Source: G963422745 sp963422745 (GTDB lineage: Bacteria > Actinomycetota > Acidimicrobiia > Acidimicrobiales > Aldehydirespiratoraceae). Taken from it: a stretch of 64,000 nt of DNA. The stretch's first letter is position 1, and the number at the start of each line of letters is the position of its first letter. Shown piece after piece: positions 42,302 through 50,603 of the stretch. The stretch covers positions 310,001-374,000 of the forward strand of contig OY730477.1 in assembly GCA_963422745.1 (NCBI GenBank), in the 5' to 3' direction. The translations under genes and the position numbers were made by a program. The notes below the pieces were generated by a model, which searched no databases, had not been told where the DNA came from, and saw only the letters and a list, made by a program, of their open reading frames with translations.

Positions 42302-44515
42302 ATGGATCAACGAATCAGGCCGCACCACCTAGTCATCGGGCTCGGCTTCGCAATAGCCGCATTCACCGTGGCTTCCGGCGTCGTTCCCGGTCTAACCGAC
42401 TGGCATGACGACAGTTCCATCACACGTGAGGTGTTTGACAACGTACCTACACCGCTGAAGGCCGCGTTTTACACGGTGGTCCCGTTGTTGTTGGTGTACG
42501 GGGCGTGGCTCTTTGCCATGCGGGTAAAGAACTGGGAGCGGGGCCGACCCGACAATCGTCGTACTACGTTTCGAAACGCTCGACACCGCGCTGGCGACTT
42601 CCGGGCAGGTGTCTACATGCGCACCCTGCTACGCGAACCCGGCGCAGGAATCATGCATTCGATGATCTACTTCGGCTTCTTGGTGCTGCTTGGCGTCACC
42701 ACCACCCTCGAAGTCAATCATCAGGTTCCCGAGAGCCTGAAATTCCTGCATGGTGACGTATACCGCGGTTACTCCTTGGTGGGCGACGGGGCCGGTGTGA
42801 TCTTCGGAGTCGGCATTGTTTGGGCGATCGTCCGACGTTATGGCCCCAAAGCGTGGCGTCCGTACCGGATCCGGATCAAGACCCGCCCCGAACACGCCAC
42901 GATCCTCGGTGTGTTCGCAGCGATCGCGGTCACCGGTTTCGGCGCCGAGGCCTTCCGTATCGCCTTGGATGGAACTCCGGACTTCGAGCGGTGGAGCTTT
43001 GTTGGCTACCCGCTGGCCCAGGTCGTGGATGGGTTTGACAACCTGGCTGGCTGGCACCAGTTCTGGTGGATCGCCCATGTGGTGAGCTTCTTGGCCTTCC
43101 TGGTGATCTTGCCTACCACCATGCTGCGCCACATGTTTACGTCGCCGCTCAACATGTACCTGCACGACAAAGACCGTCCCAAAGGTGCCATGAAGCCGAT
43201 GCCCAACCTTGTGGAGGCAGACACCGAACTTGAAACCTTTGGCGCCTCAGTTATTGAGGACTTCACCTGGAAGCAACTGCTCGACACCGACGCCTGCACG
43301 ATGTGTGGACGGTGCACCTCGGTGTGCCCAGCCCATCTGACCGGAAAGCCGCTCGATCCCCGTGAAATCGTGCTCAAGACCGGCGAGGTGATGGCCGGGA
43401 CCGGTGATCCGGTGGTTTCTCCGCCGCTCGGCGTCGCGGGCGAGATCACGGTTCCAGCGAACCACATGTTCGACCGCATCACCACCGAGGAACTGTGGAG
43501 TTGCACGTCATGCAAGGCATGCGACGAGGTGTGTCCGGTCAACATCGAGATTCTCGACAAGATCCTTGACATGCGTCGATACCTCACCTTGATGGAAAGC
43601 AACTTTCCATCGGAGTTGGGTCAGGCATTTCGTTCGATGGAGAACTCCGCAAATCCGTGGGGGATGAGCCAGAGCGAGCGAGCCGACTGGGCCAAGGCAC
43701 TCGACGGCGTTGATGTGATCGCCGGAGGTGATCCCTTCAACGCCGAGTACCTGTATTGGGTTGGTTGTGCCGGTTCGTTTGATGACAAGAACAAGAAGGT
43801 CACTCAGGCAATGGCGGAGCTGATGCAGCGTGGGGGAGTCGATTTCGCCATTCTCGGTCCGTCGGAGAACTGTACCGGCGACTCGGCACGGCGCTCGGGA
43901 AACGAGTACCTGTTCCAGATTCTGGCTTCACAAAACATAGAGACGCTCAACAAGATGGGCGTCAAGAAGATCGTCACGCAGTGCCCGCACTGCTTCAACA
44001 CGCTCTCCAACGAATACCCCCAACTCGGTGGCCATTATGAGGTGGTACACCACTCGCAGTTCTTGGAATGGCTCGTGGATCAGGGCCGCCTCTCGCTCGC
44101 CGATGCACGACTCCCTGAACGCGTCGTGTACCACGACAGTTGCTATTTGGGTCGCCACAACGATGTCTACCTGGCGCCGCGGCGGGTACTGGGCCAACTC
44201 GGAGGCATTGAGGTCGTTGAGGCGGGTCGCAACGGCACCAAAGGCATGTGCTGCGGGGCAGGCGGTGCTCGCATGTGGATGGAGGAGAACATCGGCGAGA
44301 AGGTCAACGAGGTTCGGGCTCTCGAACTCGTCGCCACCGGCGCGGAGCGGGTCGCGACGGCCTGCCCCTTTTGTTACATCATGATGGACGACGGTGTAAA
44401 GGCACTGGACGAGCGATCCGAAAATGTGCAGGTGGCCGACATCTCCATGCATGTTCTTGAGGCGCTCAAGGCCGGGGAACGTCAGGCCGAGTCCGAGGTC
44501 GCCGATTCTCCGTGA
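42302..44515 (+). CDS. EtfD-like Fe-S membrane oxidoreductase (heterodisulfide-reductase type)
   Basis: About 737 residues. The N-terminus has five or six helices like a nitrate reductase gamma/HdrE cytochrome b domain (to about residue 280). Then come two 4Fe-4S sites, CTMCGRCTSVCPAHL and CTSCKACDEVCPVNI, and two CCG domains (VGCAGSFDD...CPHCFNTL; HDSCYLGRHND...MCCGAGG...CPFCYIMM). This layout matches mycobacterial EtfD (Rv0338c type), which passes electrons from ETF to menaquinone during fatty-acid oxidation. ATG 42302 is used; a TTG at 42245 overlapping the gpmA stop is possible. Confidence 0.85.
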   Translation: MDQRIRPHHLVIGLGFAIAAFTVASGVVPGLTDWHDDSSITREVFDNVPTPLKAAFYTVVPLLLVYGAWLFAMRVKNWERGRPDNRRTTFRNARHRAGDFRAGVYMRTLLREPGAGIMHSMIYFGFLVLLGVTTTLEVNHQVPESLKFLHGDVYRGYSLVGDGAGVIFGVGIVWAIVRRYGPKAWRPYRIRIKTRPEHATILGVFAAIAVTGFGAEAFRIALDGTPDFERWSFVGYPLAQVVDGFDNLAGWHQFWWIAHVVSFLAFLVILPTTMLRHMFTSPLNMYLHDKDRPKGAMKPMPNLVEADTELETFGASVIEDFTWKQLLDTDACTMCGRCTSVCPAHLTGKPLDPREIVLKTGEVMAGTGDPVVSPPLGVAGEITVPANHMFDRITTEELWSCTSCKACDEVCPVNIEILDKILDMRRYLTLMESNFPSELGQAFRSMENSANPWGMSQSERADWAKALDGVDVIAGGDPFNAEYLYWVGCAGSFDDKNKKVTQAMAELMQRGGVDFAILGPSENCTGDSARRSGNEYLFQILASQNIETLNKMGVKKIVTQCPHCFNTLSNEYPQLGGHYEVVHHSQFLEWLVDQGRLSLADARLPERVVYHDSCYLGRHNDVYLAPRRVLGQLGGIEVVEAGRNGTKGMCCGAGGARMWMEENIGEKVNEVRALELVATGAERVATACPFCYIMMDDGVKALDERSENVQVADISMHVLEALKAGERQAESEVADSP

Positions 44516-45156
44516 GTCGGGCCGCAGCTCAAGACAGTGCCTTGGTCGTCGTCATTGACAACTACGACTCTTTCGTCTACATCCTCGTTCAATACTTGGG
44601 CGAACTCGGAGCGCGGCCGGTTGTTTATCGCAACGACACGATCGACGTTGACGGCATCAGTGCGATCGGCGCGGACGGTATCTTGCTCTCGCCGGGGCCT
44701 GGAACACCCGACAACTCGGGAGTATCGATGGCTGTACTTGCTGCATTTTCAGGTGTGATCCCGATCTTCGGGGTGTGCCTCGGGATGCAGTGCATCGGCA
44801 AAGCCTTCGGTGGTGAGGTTGTCAGGGCTCCACAGGTCATGCATGGCAAGACGTCGCTTGTTCGCCATAACGGCACTGGTGTGTTCGCGGGTCTGCCCCA
44901 ACCATTTGAGGCGACCCGCTATCACTCGTTGATCGTCGATCGCCGTACTGTTGGTGACGATCTTGAGGTGACCGCCGAGACCGATGACGGAACGGTCATG
45001 GGTCTACGCCACTACAAGTTCGACGTGCAAGGCGTACAGTTCCATCCCGAGTCTGTGCTGACGACATCGGGGAACTTGCTGGTCGCCAACTTCGTGAATT
45101 TGTGTAAAGCGAACCGGCGCCGGGGAAGGCATCGCAAAGACACGACTCTTCAATAG
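44512..45156 (+). CDS. trpG: Glutamine amidotransferase, anthranilate/aminodeoxychorismate synthase component II
   Basis: Supplies ammonia from glutamine to chorismate-using synthases for tryptophan and/or folate. 214 residues, class I amidotransferase: IDNYDSFVYILVQYLGELG, LLSPGPGTP near residue 62, the nucleophile in FGVCLGMQCIGKAFGG near residue 88, and the catalytic His-Glu in GVQFHPESVLT near residue 180. Start GTG 44512 overlaps the previous stop. Position next to the PASTA kinase gene is also seen in mycobacteria, where it is annotated trpG; pabA is equally possible. Confidence 0.93.
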   Translation: MSRAAAQDSALVVVIDNYDSFVYILVQYLGELGARPVVYRNDTIDVDGISAIGADGILLSPGPGTPDNSGVSMAVLAAFSGVIPIFGVCLGMQCIGKAFGGEVVRAPQVMHGKTSLVRHNGTGVFAGLPQPFEATRYHSLIVDRRTVGDDLEVTAETDDGTVMGLRHYKFDVQGVQFHPESVLTTSGNLLVANFVNLCKANRRRGRHRKDTTLQ

Positions 45157-45164
45157 CCGTCGCG

Positions 45165-47369
45165 CTATCCGCCTTCGCCACCTTCAGTGGTGGTGGGGGT
45201 CGCCGTCGTTGTTGTTGCTGGTGCACCAGCGATCGTCGTTGTTGTTGCTGGCGCACCAGCGATCGTCGTTGTTGTTGTCGGCGCACCAGCGATCGTCGTT
45301 GTTGTTGTCGGCGCACCAGCGATCGTCGTTGTTGTTGTCGGCGCACCAGCGATCGTCGTTGTTGTTGTCGGCGCACCAGCGATCGTGGTAGTGGTGGCAG
45401 GGGTCCTGCCAATGATGATTGTAATCTCCGAACCCAGCTCAACTTCCACGTTCGGGTCCGGGACCTGCTCAATCACATTGCCCACCTGAGACGGGTCGGC
45501 GTCACGTTCTTCGATCAGCGGCTCCAAGCCGACGTTGCGTAGACTCCCGGTTGCAGAATCACGAGGAAGCCCGGTCAGCGTCGGCACTCGGACAGTCGGG
45601 TAGCCGGTCGAGACGACGATGCTCACGGGTGCACCGATCGCAATCAAGGTGTTGAATGAGGGTTCTGTCCGGACGACCAAGCCGTCTTCAATGTCCTCAG
45701 ATGCCTCCTCAATGACAACGGTGGAGACCTGGAACCCGGCTTCGCTAAGAACGGTGGTGGCAGCGATAACGGTCATACCCTCGGTGACGGGTATGGGCTT
45801 CACCTCGGGCCCGCTCGACACGTTGAGTTCAACCTCCTCGCCAGGTTCCAGCGCCGCACCCGATCCCGGGTACTGGCCGATCACGATGCCAGCATCCTGA
45901 GGACTCGTTGAGTTGGAGATTTTCACTGCATACCCGAGTCCCTGCAGTATGTCGGTCGCGGAACTCATGGACTCGCCGATCACGTTGGGCACGGTCTGCT
46001 CCGAACCAGTGCTGACGTTGAGGATCACTACGAATTCAGGGTCCACCCTCTGCCCCGCGGGTGGTTCTTGGTCGAAGATCTCGTTAGCGGGCACCCCGGC
46101 GTTGGGTTCGAATTCCACATCAAAGCCGAGACCAAGTTCTATGAGCACCTCACGCGCGGATTGCACACCAGTGCCGATCATGTTGGGGACCTCAACCACC
46201 GTCACCCCGGGATCGATGACCGCGCCGGGGTTGTTGGCGTCCTCATTTAGTGCCCTGACGAAGGCAAGTATCAAGAACCCGAGCACACCAACCAGTGCGG
46301 CCAGCACGATGAAGACCATCACTGTCCTCACCACACCACCGCCGCCCGCACGCGGCGGCTCATCAAAGTAATACCCGTACGACTCTGGCACGCCAACGCG
46401 AGGGGCCTCGAGCGGCGGTTCCGGCGGCTGATACGCCGCAGCAGGAGACTCTCCGCTGGTGGCAACCGCCGCCACGTCGGACGCAGCCGGATCGACAAAG
46501 TCGCTCTGCGAAGCAGTGGCCTGGGGGCTTGCAGCCCGCGAGATGCTGTGTGCACCGTCAAGGTACCTGCGCAGATCGCTCCGCAGGTATTCAGCCCCCG
46601 GGTATCGGACAGCAGGATTCTTGGCCAACAACTTCATCGTGATGGCATCAAGCGATTCTGCTACAACGACGCCCCGGCGACGCAGACTCTCAGGCATCGA
46701 GCCAACGTGCATCTGGGCCGTCAACGCGGCAGTGTCGGCCTGAAACGGCGGCTCCCCGGCAAGCATCTCATAGAGCACCACACCGAGGGAGTAGAGGTCG
46801 CTACGCCCGTCAGCAGGTCCACCAAGCGCCAACTCCGGAGAGATGTAGGTGGAGTCCTGAATCGATGCGTAATCGGCTCCGGCGACCCCAGCCGTGGCGA
46901 TCCCGAAATCGGTCACTTGCACCACGCCGTCGTCGCCGATCAAGATGTTGGAGAGGTTCAAGTTGCGGTGCATGACACCTGCTGCGTGGGCAGCGCCGAG
47001 CGCTCCGGCTACATCGATCGCTATTTGAGCGGCCCGATCCGCAGGGACCGGTCCTGTGGAACTCATCACTTCAGCCATCGAACGGCCCGACACGTGGTCG
47101 GTGACCAGATAGTAGGTACCCCGCTGCTGACCCCAATCCCATATGCTGACGATGTTGGGATGGTTCAGTCTGTGGGCGGCCTGCGCGTCACGTCGGAACC
47201 GTTCCACGTGGTCGGGATCTTGGGCGAATTCCGGGAGTAGGACCTTCAGCTCAACTTGTTGGCCGAGAAGTTGATCACGTGCCAGGTAGACGTTCGCGGT
47301 GGTACCGCTGGCTATTTGACGAAGTAGTTCGTATCGACCGTTGAAGACGGCTGGCCCCTGCTCCGACAT
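45165..47369 (-). CDS. PASTA-domain Ser/Thr kinase homologue, probable pseudokinase
   Basis: 734 residues with the layout of PknB/StkP: a cytoplasmic kinase fold (13-272), a linker, one membrane helix (346-371), four extracellular PASTA domains (about 391-665) and a Thr-rich repeat tail. The ATP-site Lys (VELKVL, K42) and DFG (154-156) remain. The catalytic loop HRDLKxxN is H134-R-N136-L-N138-L-S-N141, so the catalytic Asp and the following Lys are both Asn; the alpha-C Glu is D61 and APE is SPE. It probably does not phosphorylate efficiently. Convergent with trpG; the phosphatase gene lies upstream on the same strand. Confidence 0.9.
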   Translation of the reverse strand: MSEQGPAVFNGRYELLRQIASGTTANVYLARDQLLGQQVELKVLLPEFAQDPDHVERFRRDAQAAHRLNHPNIVSIWDWGQQRGTYYLVTDHVSGRSMAEVMSSTGPVPADRAAQIAIDVAGALGAAHAAGVMHRNLNLSNILIGDDGVVQVTDFGIATAGVAGADYASIQDSTYISPELALGGPADGRSDLYSLGVVLYEMLAGEPPFQADTAALTAQMHVGSMPESLRRRGVVVAESLDAITMKLLAKNPAVRYPGAEYLRSDLRRYLDGAHSISRAASPQATASQSDFVDPAASDVAAVATSGESPAAAYQPPEPPLEAPRVGVPESYGYYFDEPPRAGGGGVVRTVMVFIVLAALVGVLGFLILAFVRALNEDANNPGAVIDPGVTVVEVPNMIGTGVQSAREVLIELGLGFDVEFEPNAGVPANEIFDQEPPAGQRVDPEFVVILNVSTGSEQTVPNVIGESMSSATDILQGLGYAVKISNSTSPQDAGIVIGQYPGSGAALEPGEEVELNVSSGPEVKPIPVTEGMTVIAATTVLSEAGFQVSTVVIEEASEDIEDGLVVRTEPSFNTLIAIGAPVSIVVSTGYPTVRVPTLTGLPRDSATGSLRNVGLEPLIEERDADPSQVGNVIEQVPDPNVEVELGSEITIIIGRTPATTTTIAGAPTTTTTIAGAPTTTTTIAGAPTTTTTIAGAPTTTTTIAGAPATTTTIAGAPATTTTATPTTTEGGEGG
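45201..45410. repeat. 30-bp in-frame repeat encoding a Thr-rich tail
   Basis: About seven 30-bp units (boundaries at 45231, 45261, 45291, 45321, 45351 and 45381) inside the kinase-homologue gene. Each encodes AGAPTTTTTI or a variant. The outer copies are diverged and the inner ones identical. The product is a low-complexity extracellular tail, likely a wall-spanning or glycosylatable linker. Confidence 0.95.
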
Positions 47370-47485
47370 GACCCTGAGTGTACCGTGACTATATTATGTG
47401 ATTGTGGGAGCCTAGGGCAACCCTAAGCGGCAACCCTAAGCCGCGTTCGAAAGCCACAACCGGGTTGCGGTGCCGACCGGCTATC

Positions 47486-48286
47486 TCAAGGGTCTGCGGC
47501 CGTGTTTCGATTGGTCGCATCCAGATAGCGAGTGAGGACCCGGTCGTCGGGAGGGTCCTGAACACAAGCTGTCTCGGTGATGTCCACAACGACAGCAGTT
47601 ACGTTGTCGCCGCCGCCGTGCTTGCACGCCGACAATACCAGAGCGTCGGCCGCTTCGGCGGGGTCACGTGCGCGGACGAGAACGGCCACGATCTCGTCTT
47701 CGGAGACCTCGCCGAACAGGCCATCAGAGCAGATCAGATAGCGGTCGCCAACGACGGGTTGGAGTTCCCAGGCGTCAACCGCCACTCGCTGCTCAAAGCC
47801 GAGTGCTCGTGTCACTACGTTGCGGCGCGGATGGGCCGCCGCCTGCTCGCGGCTGAGCCGACCGCTGCGCACCCACTCCTCGACCAGGCTGTGATCGATC
47901 GTGCAACGATGTAGATAGCCATCTACATGTCGATAGAGCCGGCTGTCGCCCACGTTGGCTACACCGAGCCGAGGCGGGTCAGTCCCAATCAATAAGGCCA
48001 ATACACATAAGGTGGTGCCCATCCCGAATAGCGTCGGTTTCGCGCGGGCCTCGGCGACGACCATGGTGTTGGTGTCATGAACCCGACACATCAGGTCATG
48101 GATCGACACGACCGGCCCCGATCCGGCGATCGTTTCAACGGCGATTCTTGAGGCAACTTCGCCGCCAGCGTGACCGCCAAGGCCGTCAGCAACTGCGAAC
48201 GTGGTTTCGGTTGCGAGAAATCGATCCTGGTTCGATCGCCGTACTCGGCCTACGTGCGTAGCTGCTCCCGACGCCAACGAAGTCAC
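47486..48286 (-). CDS. PP2C-family Ser/Thr protein phosphatase
   Basis: Cytoplasmic PstP-type phosphatase of about 266 residues. Metal and catalytic motifs are intact: GRVRRSNQDRFL, FAVADGLGGHAGGE near residue 40, GMGTTLCVLAL, VANVGDSRLYR, DHSLVEEWVRSGRL, and ICSDGLFGEVSEDE plus GGDNVTAVVVD for the last Asp residues. No membrane helix is seen, unlike M. tuberculosis PstP. GTG 48286 gives the family start; the frame is open to 48367 through short repeats. It lies 116 bp upstream of the kinase homologue. Confidence 0.93.
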   Translation of the reverse strand: MTSLASGAATHVGRVRRSNQDRFLATETTFAVADGLGGHAGGEVASRIAVETIAGSGPVVSIHDLMCRVHDTNTMVVAEARAKPTLFGMGTTLCVLALLIGTDPPRLGVANVGDSRLYRHVDGYLHRCTIDHSLVEEWVRSGRLSREQAAAHPRRNVVTRALGFEQRVAVDAWELQPVVGDRYLICSDGLFGEVSEDEIVAVLVRARDPAEAADALVLSACKHGGGDNVTAVVVDITETACVQDPPDDRVLTRYLDATNRNTAADP

Positions 48287-48356
48287 ATCTGCACCGTACA
48301 ACCCGATGCACAAAGCGAACCGCCACAGGATTCGGTAACGTGATGGCGATTCACTT

Positions 48357-48401
48357 TGTGAGTTCATCCACTGTGAGTTCGTCTACGCGAGTTCACCCAT
48401 G
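48357..48401. repeat. Three 15-bp direct repeats upstream of the phosphatase gene
   Basis: TGTGAGTTCATCCAC (48357), TGTGAGTTCGTCTAC (48372) and GCGAGTTCACCCATG (48387) share the core GAGTTC at exactly 15-bp spacing. They lie 70-115 bp upstream of the phosphatase start, where an operator or upstream promoter element would sit. Confidence 0.6.
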
Positions 48402-48462
48402 TACGGGGGGTTGGCGAGCGTGGGTTTTGCGAGCATGGACGGGCCACGCGGTGCGTCGCCAC

Positions 48463-48546
48463 GCGCGAGTGGCGGAATTGGCAGACGCGCAGGCTTCAGG
48501 TGCCTGTGCCCGAAAGGGTGTGAGGGTTCAAGTCCCTCCTCGCGCA
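48463..48546 (+). tRNA. tRNA-Leu (CAG)
   Basis: Acceptor GCGCGAG/CTCGCGC, long variable arm (GCCCGAAAGGGT), anticodon loop TTCAGGT gives CAG, T-arm GAGGGTTCAAGTCCCTC, discriminator A. CCA is not encoded. Confidence 0.95.
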
Positions 48547-48702
48547 CGAATCTCGAAACTCACGAAACTTGATACCACTACCGTCGCAGCCGTTGCATGT
48601 CCAGCGTCAGGCATGTCCAGCGTCAGGACCACGTACGTAACGATCACCTAGACCCGCAGATCGATCCATAGGACCTACGACAGTTTGCGGAGCCGTTCGA
48701 TA
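48547..48702. other. Spacer with a 16-bp direct repeat
   Basis: CATGTCCAGCGTCAGG occurs twice in tandem at about 48596-48627. No gene is visible between the tRNA and the convergent MBL gene. Confidence 0.5.
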
Positions 48703-49413
48703 TCAGCCAAACATCGCCATCCACTGGTCCCTGCTGCGTGGGCGGTACACGATGTTGCGCTCACGGGTGATTCCCATCGTGGCTGCCGAATCCTGTGAGT
48801 ATCGGTGCCCTGGATACAGCACTGTTTGGTCCGGTACACGGCCCAGGCGGGTATTGAGACTCTCGTACATCTCGCTGGGATCGGAGCCGGGAAGATCCAT
48901 CCGACCACATCCGTCCAAAAACAGCGTGTCGCCGGCCACCAGCCGCCCGTCGACCAAGAAGCACTGACTGCCCGGTGTGTGGCCCGGCGTGTGGATAAGT
49001 TCGATTCTCACAGCCCCGACCTCAACTATGTCGCTGCTGTCGTGAGATACAAGCGCCGAATCGGTCAGCCCGGTTACCTTGCACACAAGATCGGATTCGT
49101 GGGCCTGGACATGCACAGGTACCTCTACGCGTTCGAGTAGTGCCGCGACGCCTTCAAGTTCCAAGCCCATCATTGAACCCCCGACATGGTCGGGGTGGTA
49201 GTGGGTGGCCAACACGCCCGTGCAGCGCATTCCGTCAACCTCAAGCAGGTCAAGAAGATCGTTGACGTTGTATGCCGGATCAACCAGAACAGCCTCACCG
49301 GTCTCACGGTCGCCTATGGCGTAGACAAAGTTGACCATCTGTTGCGCGAATTGATCGGCTTGGGCGAAATCACGTCCCGATAGCAGTTGACGAAAGTAGA
49401 GACGGTCTGTCAT
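48703..49413 (-). CDS. MBL-fold hydrolase, glyoxalase II/persulfide dioxygenase type
   Basis: 236 residues. The start resembles glyoxalase-II-like proteins (MVNFVYAIGDRETGEAVLVDPAY). Metal ligands: THYHPDHVGG near residue 70, HTPGHTPGSQCFLV near residue 142, GDTLFLDGCGRMDLPGSDP near residue 162 and LYPGHRYS near residue 200. The GCGRMDLPGSDP segment is common to persulfide dioxygenase and glyoxalase II relatives. Substrate (lactoylglutathione analogue, persulfide or another thioester) is unresolved; actinobacteria use mycothiol rather than glutathione. Confidence 0.82.
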   Translation of the reverse strand: MTDRLYFRQLLSGRDFAQADQFAQQMVNFVYAIGDRETGEAVLVDPAYNVNDLLDLLEVDGMRCTGVLATHYHPDHVGGSMMGLELEGVAALLERVEVPVHVQAHESDLVCKVTGLTDSALVSHDSSDIVEVGAVRIELIHTPGHTPGSQCFLVDGRLVAGDTLFLDGCGRMDLPGSDPSEMYESLNTRLGRVPDQTVLYPGHRYSQDSAATMGITRERNIVYRPRSRDQWMAMFG

Positions 49414-49443
49414 TGCTCAGAATCCTTGCTCAGGAATCACTGC

Positions 49444-50481
49444 TCAGGAATCGGCGCGAACCAAGTGGCGCACGAAGGGCCAATAGCCGCGATAAGTGAT
49501 CTGTTCGTTGATGTATCCGTCCTCAACCAGCGCCCGATGAAGTCTCGGCAGGTTGGCCATCGGCACACCTGAGTCGACATGATGGGCGAGATGGAATCCA
49601 ACCGCCTGAGTCAAAAAGACGTGGCGAGCCAAGAACCCCTGCCGAATATTGTGGGTGGTGCGTCGCCGGTCAGCACTGCGAGTCATGCCGCCGTGCTCGG
49701 CAAGGGCACGTAGCCGGTTGAAGACACGGAAATAGGTTCCCCAAGGAAGCAGGTACATCGCCAGATACAGCCATGGATGACCGAAGGCGAAGAAAACCCC
49801 GAAGACGAATACCTGACCGCTCACATAGCGCAGGCCCCGCATCCGTCTGCCGGGGGTGATCAGACCTTTGAGGGCGGGACGCAGGTTCTTGTACCCGGAC
49901 ACACCCGATACGTCCCGAAGCAGCTTTCGACGCATTGATGCCTGGCTGATCGGGTAGTTGGCATAGAGCAAGAAATCAGGTTCCTTCTCGCCGAACTCGT
50001 CACGATGGTGGTTGGCATGCGCGATTCGGTAGGAGTTGCCACCGTCGCCGAAGGCCAGCCAACCCAGGAACTTCTCGCCGACCCAATCATTGATCCAGCG
50101 GCGAGAGAACAACAACCTGTGGGATGCCTCGTGATGCAGGGTGAGGATTTTCTGAAACCAAGTGCCCATGGCAACAAACGCCACTAGCCATCCCAGGGGA
50201 TGGCCGACCAGCAAGGCTCCACCTATCCAAAGGAACGGAAGCGTCAGAGTCCACACCACTATCCAGGCGTTGCGCAGGTTCGGGATGCGTCGAAGCTCCG
50301 CTCGGAACTCGGGTCTGGGACGGCCGTCGGGGCGAAGCCGATTAGAACCGGCGAACGGTTCCAACGAGTCTTCGGTGGGTGCCAGCCCGGCCGTGTATAG
50401 GTCTACGGCCTGGTCGTGGGTCGCTACGGCACCATCAGTGCGGTCTTCGGCAATCTCGTCCACAGCTCCCACGCTGGTCAT
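49444..50481 (-). CDS. Membrane fatty-acid desaturase
   Basis: 345 residues from ATG 50481. All three di-iron histidine boxes are visible: HHEASH near residue 117, HANHH near residue 158 and HLAHHVD near residue 297. Hydrophobic pairs flank them (LPFLWIGGALLVGHPLGWLVAFVAMG; VFVFGVFFAFGHPWLYLAMYLLP). It introduces a double bond into an acyl chain, using O2 and an electron donor not encoded here. The N-terminal soluble part (about 75 residues) is not conserved. Divergent from pheA. Confidence 0.88.
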   Translation of the reverse strand: MTSVGAVDEIAEDRTDGAVATHDQAVDLYTAGLAPTEDSLEPFAGSNRLRPDGRPRPEFRAELRRIPNLRNAWIVVWTLTLPFLWIGGALLVGHPLGWLVAFVAMGTWFQKILTLHHEASHRLLFSRRWINDWVGEKFLGWLAFGDGGNSYRIAHANHHRDEFGEKEPDFLLYANYPISQASMRRKLLRDVSGVSGYKNLRPALKGLITPGRRMRGLRYVSGQVFVFGVFFAFGHPWLYLAMYLLPWGTYFRVFNRLRALAEHGGMTRSADRRRTTHNIRQGFLARHVFLTQAVGFHLAHHVDSGVPMANLPRLHRALVEDGYINEQITYRGYWPFVRHLVRADS

Positions 50482-50512
50482 AATATCGTTTACCCTACGA
50501 CAAAGGCATCCT

Positions 50513-50576
50513 GGCAACAGAAGGCAGATGCAACAAAAGGTCCGTGCAACAAAAGGTCCGTGCAACAAAAGGTACG
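50513..50576. promoter_or_regulatory. 16-bp direct repeats between divergent desaturase and pheA genes
   Basis: Three tandem copies of TGCAACAAAAGGTCCG start at 50529, 50545 and 50561 (last copy one mismatch), preceded by a degenerate copy at 50513. They sit about 30 bp from each gene start in the only shared intergenic space. Direct iterons of this length are typical of transcription-factor operators, but replication slippage is also possible. Confidence 0.5.
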
Positions 50577-50603
50577 GTCCAGTCGCCTGTAACCTCGCCG
50601 AGC

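Noticed and set aside
46962..46964. Treating the kinase homologue's HRN as a simple sequencing error
   Set aside because: The loop Lys, alpha-C Glu and APE residues are changed as well, which a single error would not explain; read support is still needed.
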